Origin: Lotus japonicus
Lineage: Eukaryota > Streptophyta > Magnoliopsida > Fabales > Fabaceae
DNA length: 64,000 nucleotides
Reading direction: 5' to 3'
Assembly (NCBI RefSeq): GCF_012489685.1
Contig: NC_080041.1
Span: forward strand, 22,941,802-23,005,801
Under the pieces are notes generated by a model. It worked only from the letters and a program-made list of their open reading frames with translations, was not told the DNA's origin and did not search any database. Position numbers and translations under genes: made by a program. Every line of letters starts with the position of its first letter. The stretch's first letter is position 1. This document shows positions 35,399 to 46,187 of this stretch, in pieces.

Positions 35399-35961
35399 TA
35401 AAGAAAAGGCTTAAATATGTTAAAGGTCCCTCTTAAATAGGGGTCATTTGGTTAAGGCCCCTACAAAATTTTTTGGGTGGAATAAGCCCCTAATGTGAAA
35501 ATAATATATAGTGATAAACCCCTGTCGTGAGGTTCCGTTTAATTTTTGATGATTTTGCAAACGATGCTGACACAGATTATATTTTGTGAAAATTATTAGG
35601 GTGCCATGTAAGTAAATTAGGGTTGAAAAAATAAAAAAAATAAAAACCCAAAGTAAAAAACCAAGTAAAATCCCCAAACGTACTTAGGGTTTTTACTTTG
35701 GGTTTTTATTTTATTTTTATTTTTTCAACTCTAATTTACTTACGTGACACCTTCTTGAATTGAATAATTTTCACAAAATATAATCCACGTCAGCGTCGTT
35801 TGCAGAATCATCAGAAATTAAACGAAACTTCACGGCAGGGGCTTATCACTGTATATTATTTTCACATTAGGGGCTTATTCCACCCAAAAAAAATTATAGG
35901 GGCCTTAACCAAATAACCCCTATTTTAGAGGGACCTCCAACATATTTAAGCCTAAAGAAAA
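35399..35961. mobile_element. Fold-back Mutator-type MITE (35408-35952) with perfect 9-bp duplication
   Basis: The element starts GGCTTAAATATGTTAAAGGT and ends with its near-exact complement (ACCTCCAACATATTTAAGCC). The two arms pair over almost the whole 545 bp, meeting near 35685. TAAAGAAAA flanks it on both sides (35399-35407 and 35953-35961). A 9-bp duplication points to the Mutator superfamily. A transcript through it would form a long hairpin. Confidence 0.9.
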
Positions 35962-36640
35962 AAAAAAGTTTTCTCAAGAAAATAAGTAGCACCATCCCCT
36001 TCCTCAGTATCTTTGTCCATTCCTAAAAACATGCATGATCTGAAAACTTTGAGAGATCATAATGTTTTTCTTTTCCACTCCCCTTATGAACTCTTATATA
36101 TGATTATATCTCTTATGAAAACTCTTATATATCTCTTTCCCCCACATTACACATATAGTGCACGCATACACTAAAAGTAAAACATTCTTAGCCTTAAAAT
36201 GCCATTAAGACTCCTCAAATTGAGAGTTATATGTTTACATATATTGATATACACACTTGTTGCCAGGACACAATCAACAAACATTAGCCACGGTTTTTAA
36301 CTGCTATTAAGTTAGTGGCAGTTAAAAACCTGTTAATGTATGTTAATTGTGTGTCGACCAAAAATGTAGATCATGTAACATTATTTTTGTAAAATTGATT
36401 ACCCTAAGGGGGGCCCTCCCTTGTACAAAATTGACAAATGGGACATCCATAACAGATGGTTGTTTCTAGTCTTAGGCACCGGTTTTGACATCATTTTGTG
36501 TCACATAGCTCTTCGAATGGAACCAGGTACGTGTTATGTCCTAGTGCTTATAACTCAATCAACTCATCCATTGGTTTAAACAGCTTCCTCCACTCATGAA
36601 AAATATCTAAAACTGAAGTTCCAAGTCTCAAAACTTTAAA
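35962..36640. other. Intergenic, no feature supported
   Basis: AT-rich sequence without recognisable genes or element ends. Confidence 0.5.
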
Positions 36641-36674
36641 TCTTAGCTTTTTTTGGCCCATAATATTAGGATCT

Positions 36675-36890
36675 GAGTGAAGTCTAACTCTACTCTGAAA
36701 GTTAGCTCAAAGTAAGGATTGTGTACTATATTAGTTATATCTTTAGTTAATGTGAGACTCTGATATTGTTCCGTCCAAATTCTTTGTCTAACTCTACTCT
36801 GAAAAGCTAGTTCATAGTGAGAATTGTGTATTACATTAGTCATATCTTTAATCAACGTGAAACTATGATATTGTTCCGTCCAAAATATAG
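36675..36890. repeat. Diverged tandem duplication, about 107-bp unit
   Basis: Two adjacent copies of a unit containing CTAACTCTACTCTGAAA, ATATCTTTAGTTAATGTGA and GATATTGTTCCGTCCAAA (about 36680-36785 and 36787-36890) differ at many positions. A related piece (AGTGAGGATTGTCCTATCA) occurs at about 37810. It is probably a remnant of an LTR element. Confidence 0.6.
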
Positions 36891-37019
36891 GAATTTGGCT
36901 AACTGACAAGGATACAAAGTTTAGCCCCTAGGATCTAGTTGTAAGTGAATATACCTTTCTTTGAGGAACGAGCTCCTTCTTAAGGGCTTGTGGTTACCCT
37001 TGGAGTTCATTTAGTCGTA

Positions 37020-37516
37020 ACAATTTTATAACTACTTTATTTATTCTTTATTAACTGTCATTTTAAGATTTTGACACAAATATTAAGAAAGAGTATTAAT
37101 GTTCATGATTTTATTGAAATTAATATTCAACTTTCCAATATATCATTTATTTCTCCTAAAAAAATGAGATTAATTTCTATGCACCGACGGTGTAAATAAG
37201 TTTTACACCATCATTCAATCACATCCCTCCATTTTGTTAGCTCACAATTAATTTTGAATTTAATAAATATCTAAAATAGAAAATGGAAGGTTGTGATTGA
37301 ATGATTGTGTAAAACTTTTTACACCGTCGGTGCATAGAAATTAATCTCTAAAAAAATTGACTCGCCAACTTTCTTATCAATATTTAGAATTATTTTAAAT
37401 TAAGGGTATAATTGATAAAATGTAATTAATATTCTCTTGATATTCTAAAATTGACAGTTAAGTAGGAAAAAAACTCTTAAAATAGTGACAGAAATAAAGG
37501 AACGGATAGAGTAATT
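37020..37516. mobile_element. Stowaway-like MITE remnant hosting another MITE
   Basis: The right end reads AAAGGAACGGATAGAGTA (about 37496-37513). Its complement pairs loosely with CTTTATTTATTCTTTATTAAC near 37035-37060, and both sides contain an ACTGTCA / TGACAGT pair. The MITE at 37166-37348 lies inside. The left end is uncertain. Confidence 0.4.
37157..37357. mobile_element. Fold-back MITE (37166-37348, 183 bp) with perfect 9-bp duplication
   Basis: Both termini read GAGATTAATTTCTATGCACC followed by GACGGTGTAAA when viewed inward, identical over 31 bases, and the whole element folds on itself. TAAAAAAAT flanks it on each side (37157-37165 and 37349-37357). The 9-bp duplication is of Mutator type. 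The low complexity of the duplication slightly weakens the length estimate. Confidence 0.85.
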
Positions 37517-40155
37517 ATCAAGAGCTTTTAAGTGTGTCATTATTAACAGGTTATTGCTAGTTAATGAGCATTTAAGTGAATTTAATGATTTTGGCTTTTC
37601 TTATCGGCTTCTACAACTTACTCGGTCAAGTTGACCTTGTGATAAGACTTGAGTACACAGTCCTCCAACTCATTAGGGTCTAGCTTAATGGGTTTGAGTT
37701 GTCGGATTTGGGTGTTTAAGACCCGACAACCGACAGGTACAAATTAAATACTATACCATATTAGGATTTAGGTTAGACCTAGCTCTACAAAAAAAAAAAC
37801 TAGTTCAGAAGTGAGGATTGTCCTATCATTTATAAGTAATTATTTAATTATATCTCTAGTCAATATTGGACTTATAAATTAACTCATAATTTAAAGAAGT
37901 AAAGAGGATTCCAATAACGGTCCCGCGACAGAGGCCATGCCACCCATACACCAAGTTTTTACATGTTTTGCTTCGAATATTACCTGCAGATTTTTCTAGA
38001 AATAAATTTTGCTGAAAAAATTCGCAAGAATATACTAAGTTTTGAAGAAATATTTGCTAGATATATCCTCAAAAAATCAATTTTGCGGAAGTTTAAACCA
38101 TCATAAAATGATCGCCACTAAAGGTGTCAGGTGTCTTTACTATCAATTTTTATTCAAATAATTTCTCCTTTAAAACTAGAACCCATTAGAACTCTTATGT
38201 TAACCCTGTCCCATCTCAACTACTTGATAAGAGAAGCCCAAAACTTTATTTCAAAACGAAACTGGTTTTGTTGGGTCAGAGGTCACTTTGGTTTGAACCC
38301 AATTGGCCTCTCAGATCAAAGTAGCATGCATGATCAGCGTCAACATGATCAAGAAGGAGGAGATGATCAAGCCAGCTGAAAAGAAAACAAAATTACTTGT
38401 TTTCTTAAAATTCATGGTGGGGCACTGTTTGGTACAAATGGACCTCAACCTAATAATTCTACAAATAATGTCAAGAAAAGTCCTAGAATAAACCATACAA
38501 CTTTTGGAGAAGCGTAGAGACACCCCCTACCTCTGGGGTACAAAAATTAAAAGAAATGGGCTCATCTTGATTAGGAAAATGCTTACCACTAATTCTATAT
38601 TGCCATCATCATATTTCAGCATGAGGCAACTTTTGAAGTGCGCTGGAAATCTGTGCATATAGGTCTTAGGATAGGATACAAGCGCATAAGGACAAAAAAA
38701 TTGGTTCATAATCACCCTCTTTATAATTTTGAGATGCATTATATTCGAAAAAACCTTTGGTCAGAGCTGGTTTGATGAATTTAGGATACCAAATAGCATT
38801 TTGTGATAGATTGATTATAGATAGTGATACCAATTTTTACTGCTAAATAACATTTTGTGTTTCAAATTATCACTATATATTTCTTCCTTTTTCTACTTCT
38901 TCTTCCAAGTGCAGGATAACTCTTTATCATAAATGATTTGTCTGCCCCGAAATAAACTGGTCCAGGAGGGAAATCCCAATTCATTGGGCCTTTCGATACA
39001 ATCAAATAAAAAACATACATTTTTGACATACTAATTAGTAGTAGTTTTTAACTGTCACAAAAGTTTGAGAGTTTTGAGTCTCACATGTAGTACCACTTTG
39101 TGAACTTAATTGGAGCATTTTTAATTAAATTCATTCTAAGAGGAAACCACTTATTGCAACAAAGATTAAGTGCATTTGTTTATGACTTTATGTTATGTAC
39201 ATCTTCAACTTTTTTTTGGTCAAAGTTGATCTTCAACTTGAGTCTTGAGATGAGGCAAAAGTTTAGAGAGGACAATGGAGGTACTTGTGATCCTATGAGT
39301 GGATTGCCGAAATAGAAGACCATTGCTTACCAATTGATGCTTCATGGGTAAATATGCACAAGTTATTTATGTTTGAAGAATGAGCTCTCAACGAGAAAAA
39401 GGAGCCAAATAAAAGCCTCTTGACTATAGTAGTCCAAAGTTAAAATAATCATGTGAATCATTTATTAATTTTTTTCTTTTATAGGTCCAAGAAATTTAAA
39501 TGCGAAATTCAAAAAGGGAATATTGGTGATGAGAGTGAATTGAAGAGATAATTATATTGTAAATGAAGAGGAAGGGATATGCGAATGATGAGCTCAGTGA
39601 CTCTATATTGACCTTTTGGGATGATGAATGATTCAACTATTTTGTTTAAAATATGATTATTTACTAGGATCTAAGTAGTAGGACTGTATTGGGGTTGAGT
39701 GTGAATTTGAAGAGATAATTGCAAGAGGGAGTGAGAGTTCACCATCTACATTAAACTAAAAGCATAAGTGAACATCATTTTCATACATTCACCACAAAAC
39801 ATTAAGACAGTTAGTGAGTGGGTCATTTCATTTATAAATTGTTTAACTCTTGCTTCTTCATCCAATGTGAGACTTATTTCATTCACACTTGTACTTCAAC
39901 ATTCTCTTCAAGTGTGAATCCACTTTTTCATCTTTATATATTTTCTACTCCCCTTCAAGTCTAATTGACTTGATCTTTTATTTTTTATTATTGTCCCCTT
40001 ATTTTTATATTTTTTCCTTTACCCTCTCGAGCACTTCACTTCATTCATTTCAATATCGTTGTTGGAACTCAACATCAATGAGGCACACCATAAGATTTTC
40101 ACTTGTTTTTTTTTTCTTTTTTTAATACATGGAGTCGTCACATCATGGTTGCATC
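37517..40155. other. Intergenic, no gene supported
   Basis: AT-rich DNA. A short minus-strand frame near 38415-38311 begins MNFKKTSNFVFFSAGLI and looks like a signal peptide, but it stops after 34 residues with no recognisable mature peptide. Confidence 0.5.
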
Positions 40156-40159
40156 AATA

Positions 40160-40315
40160 CTGGCTTCACTCGCCATCGACCTTTCACTCAAGTGGATGCA
40201 CCATCAACTTCATTAGCCATCGACCTTTCACTTGGGTCGATGCACCATCGACTTCACTGGCCATCGACCTTTAACTCGAGTCATCAGACAACCATAACTT
40301 CACTTGCCAAGGTCG
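40160..40315 (+). repeat. Minisatellite, about 44-bp unit, roughly three copies
   Basis: The unit GCCATCGACCTTTCACT followed by a GATGCACCATCGACTTCA-like segment repeats three times with substitutions, then fades (GCCAAGGTCGA). It is open in two frames, but I see no protein family. Confidence 0.75.
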
Positions 40316-40388
40316 AACTATCTATTCTAATATTGGAGTGACGTAGCAAAACACTCTCATGATCTGATGGCTGCTCACGAAAGCTACC

Positions 40389-40545
40389 ACTAGTTCTGAT
40401 ATTACTGTTAAAGTCAATGTAGATGGAAGAAGACATAGATAGAGAATAATAAGAGGTTTGTATTATTGGAGTTTAAAATGAAATATTTACAAGAGACTAC
40501 TAAAACAGATTAAACAAACTCTTTTTAGTTTTTATACACTCCCAC
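40389..40545 (-). repeat. Possible Copia primer-binding site and LTR remnant
   Basis: On the minus strand, GTAATATCAGAACTAG (40390-40405) resembles a diverged initiator-tRNA-Met binding site and sits directly beside a TGTTAAAG...TCCCACA segment with TG...CA ends (40406-40545). No partner LTR or coding region was found, so the call is weak. Confidence 0.3.
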
Positions 40546-40583
40546 AAAGTTACCCATGCCTATAATAAAATCACTACAAAATC

Positions 40584-40932
40584 ATCACAGGCAGGGACGA
40601 ATCTATGTTTAAGTATATGAGGGTAAGTGCACTCACTTGAATTTGGAAAATATCATTAGAAAAAAATTTGAGTAGTAAAAATATGTGACTGATTATGATT
40701 TCTTTGGTAAAAAATGCCAGCATTTGTATCCCACATTGTTAAATGTCCTCACTAGAGTAGTAAAAGTATGGTTTTTGATGACCCCTTTCGTAAAAAAATG
40801 CTTTCACTTATGTCCGCTTTAGTAAAAAATTTCATAACTTCTAATAGTATATATTAATTATTTTTGTTACAAATTTATATGTATAAATTGCCCTCACAAC
40901 ATTAAATTTTTGGATCCGTCACTGATCACACA
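40584..40932. mobile_element. hAT-type MITE (40592-40924)
   Basis: Starts CAGGGACGAATC and ends GGATCCGTCACTG, whose complement is CAGTGACGGATCC. Flanks are ATCACAGG and ATCACACA (6 of 8 identical). YARNG-type ends and an 8-bp duplication fit hAT. The copy is diverged. Confidence 0.6.
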
Positions 40933-41427
40933 CATAGCCCTACAAAACACTACACAAGTAACACACACATGACACGCATAGGCTCGTAAGTAGGCTTAAG
41001 ATACACGCATATGTTACAAATACAAATATTAACACTGAATTACAACTTGTAACAATTTGCATTTTATCATTTTATTGATATTTTTTGAGAGGTTGAACAC
41101 TTAGACTTTATGCAACCACCAATTATTCAATTCATGACTTCTTTTTTCATCAACTTAATAATATATAAGACACATCTATCAAAGTGGGTCATATTGCAAC
41201 CTAAATGCCACATATTTTTTTCATATTGATTGTTACAGTGATTTTCTAAATGTAAGTTTTTAATTGGTCTATATTGAAGATTTTTCATTGGTCCATATTA
41301 ATGACTTAATAAATAAAAAATAAAAAAAAAACAAATTAGGAAATGAAAACAATTAAATGATTAAATCCAAAAATCCAAAAAGTTCAATTAATTGAGCACA
41401 TGGTTTTATCTTTTAGATTTTGAAATT
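40933..41427. other. Intergenic, no feature supported
   Basis: AT-rich sequence without recognisable coding potential. Confidence 0.5.
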
Positions 41428-41664
41428 AAAATTTACGTTAGTTTATTTTCCTTTTTTTTGATAGTCTTTAATTTATTTTCTTTGCTTTGGTTATGTTAGT
41501 GAAAGTCTAGCTTTTCTGTTTTCCTTCTTCTTTTGGCTGTTTCTTGGCCTCTGTTTTAATTTTTTGTAACAATGCTATGTACTCTTTTCATGAGAACTTG
41601 ATTCTCAAGCTTATCCTTCATATATGATTATTTCTTTTTTGAAAAAAAAAATTTACATTAGTTA
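41428..41664 (+). mobile_element. LINE 3'-end fragment (about 41443-41650)
   Basis: A T-rich LINE-like 3'UTR (TTCTTGGCCTCTGTTTTAAT) ends in a run of A at 41642-41650. ATTTACGTTAGT before it and ATTTACATTAGT after it form an imperfect target duplication. Only the tail of the element was inserted. Confidence 0.55.
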
Positions 41665-43555
41665 GTATGATTTCAAGATTGTATGTTATAGAAAAGCAAA
41701 AAAAAAAAAAATTCAAAGGAGGAGATTTTCTAAATTTCGTTAAAAACAACTATATTTAAATTTCAAATTTAAAAAATCAAGCACAAAGATATCTTCATGA
41801 TTATTTCAAATTTTAGTTATCTTCATTACGTTAAAAAAAATTTGCGGAATTAAAGGAGAGTTTTTAGAAAACAACCATTTTTAAACTTCAAATTTTAAAA
41901 ATACAGATGAATAAAAAATCATTTTGCATATCCAAAGGAGGAGCATTTATTTTGAAACCGAAAGATTAAATATTGTTGGGAAAATTCAATGTATCTAGAT
42001 TAAGATTTTTGGAACAACTCACCTCATTGGAGCTACACGGTTTCCCCTCATAAATTGGAGTTATACAGTTTCCGTTCTCGTCAGTGGTAAAAATAATTGG
42101 AATCCTTATTATAGTTGTGCAACATCCAAGTATTCGCTTCTCATCCTCCAAACATAAATATCAGGGTTGGCACTTGGCAAAATTATCTACCTAAGGTTAG
42201 ATGGCATGTTTCATTAGTCATTTTCCAAAGAGGTCTTCAGTCTTCTAGAAATAAATTCTAACTCTTTGCATTTAAATCCATCTTCTTTCAATCCTTTATT
42301 TGTATTGTCTTTGGGTTTTCTTTTTCTGATTTGGTTGTATGTTAATTTTATTTGTATGCGAATTCATGTTATGCTTATATGAAATTCTGATACACTGTTC
42401 TTAAATATATGTTTATATAGGGATGAACTATTATACTGTTTAATGTCATCTTCGTTCAAGCCCTCCATTTAATGGCAATGTTTACTCTATATTATTGGAT
42501 TTCCTTATTCTTGTCATGCATGTTATTTCCATCCAAGTTGTTCTCTCCATTTCTTTATTCATTGTAGATTACTCTTCTCAATGGCCGGCCAAGTTGTTTT
42601 GTTCAATTTATGGACTCCAATTTTTTTTATACATCGAAAAATGACTAAAGCAGAAAAGAAAACTACAGCACTCCTAACAAGTCTTGAAGCAGAAACACTT
42701 TGAGCTCTTGAGGAGGTAATTCCACCAGCTTGAACCATGGAACTAACAAGATGAGTCATGATCATGGCATACTCTTCAATTTCTTTTTCTTTGTGATTTC
42801 TAGAATTTTTTATGTAAAAGAAAAAAAACATCATTGTAATCGCCCTATGCTTGCATATTTCAGAGAGGACAAATTCATACTTCGGAATGTGCATATGAAA
42901 TCATTCCTAACTAATGCATTCTTTTCCTTTTGGGCTTAGTGTTTTCTTCCCTGGGTAATTTAGTATTCTAATATTTCTTTTATAATGTGTATAATGGCAA
43001 GATATATACTAAGAAGAAGAGCCAACAATAGAGTAGTTTTCGTATTTCGTTCTTCACTCTTATTAATCAACCATCTCAACTATACTTTTGTGTCCTCTAT
43101 GATTTCTGCTTCTACTTGAATCGAATACAATTTGTTATTCACTTAGCTCTGTTTTAAGGTTCAATTGTTGCACCCTTCACCCAAGTCACCCACCACCATC
43201 TAAAGTTGTGTTATGAGTGCTTTTGGTGAATATTGTATTGTCAATATTTTAACAATGAGACAATTAAAATGTTTGATTCAAATAGTGAACTTATAGTTTA
43301 TGAATTTATATATGTGCCTCAAATCCTTAATTTAAGAAGTCAGCTTTATGCTTTATGAATTTCTATACGCATACCTAAATTTTAGGATAAAATTATCACC
43401 ATTTTTTAAATGTAACAGTCACTTTTTATTTATTTTTTTAGTTAGATAAAGTATACACAAAATGGCTATAAACTTTAATAATCTGATAGTGAAATATGTT
43501 CTCCATGAATTTGAAGGAGAAATATTTTATGTTTGGTTATAGACTTTAATAATTA
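41665..43555. other. Intergenic, no gene supported
   Basis: AT-rich DNA. A T run followed by ATACATCGAAAAATGACT at about 42621 resembles the complement of another LINE tail but has no coding support. Confidence 0.5.
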
Positions 43556-44116
43556 CAACCCTAAGTTTTGGTTCCCATGTGATTTAGACCTTAACCTTTT
43601 TATAAAAGGTGTATTTATCTCCCTAAACTTACTAAAATGTGCAAACTAAGCCTTCTGGTTTTTGGTAAATTCTTTTTTTTTGGTACATAAACTAATCCTT
43701 CTGTTGATTTTCCTTTTTAAGTTTTTCTCGAAAGCAAAATGATATATAAAATATCATAGTCAAGAATACACAAACCAACATAAAAAAGAGGGGACACAAC
43801 AGCCAAATAAAGCCAACGCAGCAAAAGCGCTCAAACAAGCCCCAAGACCAAACTATACAACTAGCCATAAAAAGGACAACCCGACCCCTTCCGCCAAAGC
43901 AACCTTACCAAAAGATCAATGAGGGAAGGGTCAGTGCAACTAACCCCCTATACCCAACCAAAAAGAGACCATCAAACCACTGCCTCTAAGGGGGAAAACA
44001 TGTAAAGTGATAAAGAATATTAAAACTTAAAAGAAAAGTCAACGAAAGGGTTGTTTTGCACAGTTTAGTAAGTTTGGGGAGATAAATGCACCTTTTAAAA
44101 GGTTAGGGTCCAAGTT

Positions 44117-44121
44117 GCACA
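44117..44121. repeat. Left 5-bp target-site duplication of the gag-only Copia element
   Basis: GCACA, identical to 49309-49313. Confidence 0.93.
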
Positions 44122-44430
44122 TGAAGGTGTGAAAAACGGCTAGAAGGGGGGGTTGAATAGCGTTTTGAATATAAAAACTTTCCCCTTAAGATTTAAAGTA
44201 AATCTTTTCGGTTTCTCTAAGATAGATGGTGCAGCGGATAAAGATAGAGAGAAGAGAAAAGCACACAAGTATTTTATCCTGGTTCACTTGATAAATCCCT
44301 CAAGCTAATCCAGTCCACCCGTTAAGGTGATTTCTTCCTTCTTAGAATGAAGGCAATCCACTAATCAGATAATTGTTACAACTGCACTTGAAACCTACAA
44401 GTGACTAACAATACACTGACTTAGCTATCA

Positions 44431-44600
44431 CTAAGATTCACTCTCTTAGTCTTCTCTAGGATCCGATCAACCTTGATCTCCTAAAGGAATCACCACTAAG
44501 ATTCACTCTCTTAGTCTTCTCTAGGATCCGATCAACCTTGATCTCCTAAAGGAATCACCACTAAGATTCACTCTCTTAGTCTTCTTAAGGATACTGACCT
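44431..44600 (+). repeat. 65-bp tandem repeat in the LTR
   Basis: The unit starting CTAAGATTCACTCTCTTAGT recurs at 44431, 44496 and 44561 (last copy partial). It is mirrored at 48313-48482 in the other LTR. Confidence 0.9.
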
Positions 44601-45111
44601 ACCCGGTCCCTTAAGGAAAATCAAACAACTGTTTGAGGTTGGTGTTTACAAAGGTTTGCTTCTAAATAAGCTGAGTGTAAACCAAATAAGAATAGATGAA
44701 GAAAGTAGAGGCTTGAATCTTCTCTTGTATTGCAGCTCTTTGTTTTCTCTCGCTCTTCTCGCTCTCTTGTCTTTCTTCTTTTCTTCAGCCTTTTATAGTC
44801 CAAGGTACAAAGGATATTTCTGTTGAGAGAATATGACCGTTGGAGGGCATTTCTGGAACTTCCAGAACCTGCTGTGGCTGAACCTTGGTAGGTAGGCTTT
44901 TCAGAATAGTACACTGCTCTTGTACTTCTCGATAGAGACATTTGCCTTTAACCATTGACTTCTGATCAGAGTTATGCTTCGTGTTGGAACTTGTGAAGCT
45001 TGGTGATCAGAGTCAGAGGGATGCTTGGATCCTCTGACCTTCGTAACTTCTGCTTCTGGACCTTCAGAGCTTCTGAACCTTCAGAGCCTCTGGTCCCTCA
45101 GAGCTTCTGGT

Positions 45112-45275
45112 CTTCAGATCTTCTGATCCTCAGATCTTCTGATCCTCTGATCTTCTGATCCTCTGATCCTCAGATCCTCTGATCTTCAGATCCTCTGATC
45201 TTCAGATCCTCTGATCCTCAGATCCTCTGATCTTCAGATCCTCTGATCTTCTGATCTTCTGATCTTCAGAACTTC
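45112..45275 (+). repeat. Minisatellite of CAGATCCTCTGATCTT-like units in the LTR
   Basis: Over 160 bp made of 8-bp alternations of GATCCTCT / GATCTTCA / GATCTTCT. It is duplicated at 48994-49157 in the other LTR. Confidence 0.93.
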
Positions 45276-45426
45276 TGACGAATATATCTTCTGGTGTCAG
45301 AATCAGAACCTGTTTGTCAAAACACTCAAGACAAACATTAGAGTATCATAGTTGTTCATCCACAAATAAATACTTGTTATCATCAAAACATAGAGTTGTA
45401 CCACATGACCAAATCTTGATCTTACA

Positions 45427-45440
45427 ATCTCCCCCTTTTT
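45427..45440 (-). other. Polypurine tract of the gag-only Copia element
   Basis: The minus strand reads AAAAAGGGGGAGAT directly before the 3' LTR. Confidence 0.85.
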
Positions 45441-45611
45441 GATGATGACAAAACCATGTATTTTGATGAACAACTCTAAACAAATAAACTGAATACACTC
45501 AGAGTATAAGGTATCAGAGTTAAAACTTATCCTGATGTGTATAGTTTATCTTGCTCCTTCTGAATCCAAGTCTCGTGCTTGATTCTGAGCTAAGCTAAGC
45601 TCCCCCTGAAT

Positions 45612-46187
45612 CTAATACTTAATATCAACGTTAGTAAAGTCTAGATTCTGAGCTAAATGATGTAGGAGTTGAGTTGTCAAGATACTATAAGTTCTCCCCC
45701 TTTTTGTCATAAGCAAAAAGAATGAAGGTGGAAAAAAATAGTAAGAGTAAAAGACGAAATACTCCCCCTCAGAAGTAATACCAAGGGATACTTGGCTTCT
45801 GATTAGCATATCTTCTGATGAGAGCAGAAGTGTGGTTCTGGTGACATCTCCGTTCTGGGCAAAATTTCATCTTTAGATACTTCAGAATGAGAAGCTAGGA
45901 GCCTACTCTTCTTCTGATGACGCAAGTCAGAAGTTGTAGTAGCATCTTCTGATGTTGTTGCTTCTGGTTCGTCAAGTTCTGAGTCTTTGTTACTTTCTGA
46001 ACCGGTCATGCTCATCTCTACAAGCTTTTTCAGCTTGCTTTGACTTGTCAGAGTCAAGCTTATCATTAATTCTAACATGAATAGCGTTCAGAATATCAAC
46101 AGAGGGGTTCATATCAAAAACCAATGATTCCTTGACCAAATCTTGCTCTACTGATGCCTCCAAGATCAACTTCACCTTCAGGTTCAA
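45612..46187 (-). pseudogene. Residual coding remnants downstream of gag in the gag-only Copia element
   Basis: Two overlapping minus-strand frames (46187-45990 and 46078-45803) encode charged, Ser/Glu/Lys-rich sequence (for example MTGSESNKDSELDEPEATTS). I do not recognise a domain. They may derive from the 3' part of the parental element's coding region. No RT, RNase H or integrase motif is present. Confidence 0.35.

Larger units (their letters stand above)
44122..45426 (-). repeat. 3' LTR of the gag-only Copia element (1305 bp)
   Basis: Begins TGAAGGTGTGAAAAACGG and ends CTTGATCTTACA. It matches 48004-49308 at a constant offset of 3882 bp with no difference seen. It contains a 65-bp tandem repeat (44431-44600), a TCCTCTGATCTTCAGA-type minisatellite (45112-45275) and a TATA box on the minus strand. 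Confidence 0.95.

Noticed and set aside
38311..38415. Possible small secreted peptide (MNFKKTSNFVFFSAGLI...)
   Set aside because: The frame stops after 34 residues and no CLE, CEP, RALF, IDA or similar mature motif follows in any frame.
42559..42894. 111-aa minus-strand frame with a hydrophobic segment
   Set aside because: No recognisable family, AT-rich composition, and overlaps a poly-T tract that looks like a LINE tail.
44621..44941. 106-aa minus-strand frame, present twice (also 48503-48823) with identical sequence
   Set aside because: Both copies are within the LTRs of the gag-only Copia element; duplication follows from LTR identity and the composition is not protein-like.
45112..45275. 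Regular short repeats that could suggest a CRISPR array
   Set aside because: Units are 8-16 bp with no unique spacers, in a plant LTR; it is a minisatellite.
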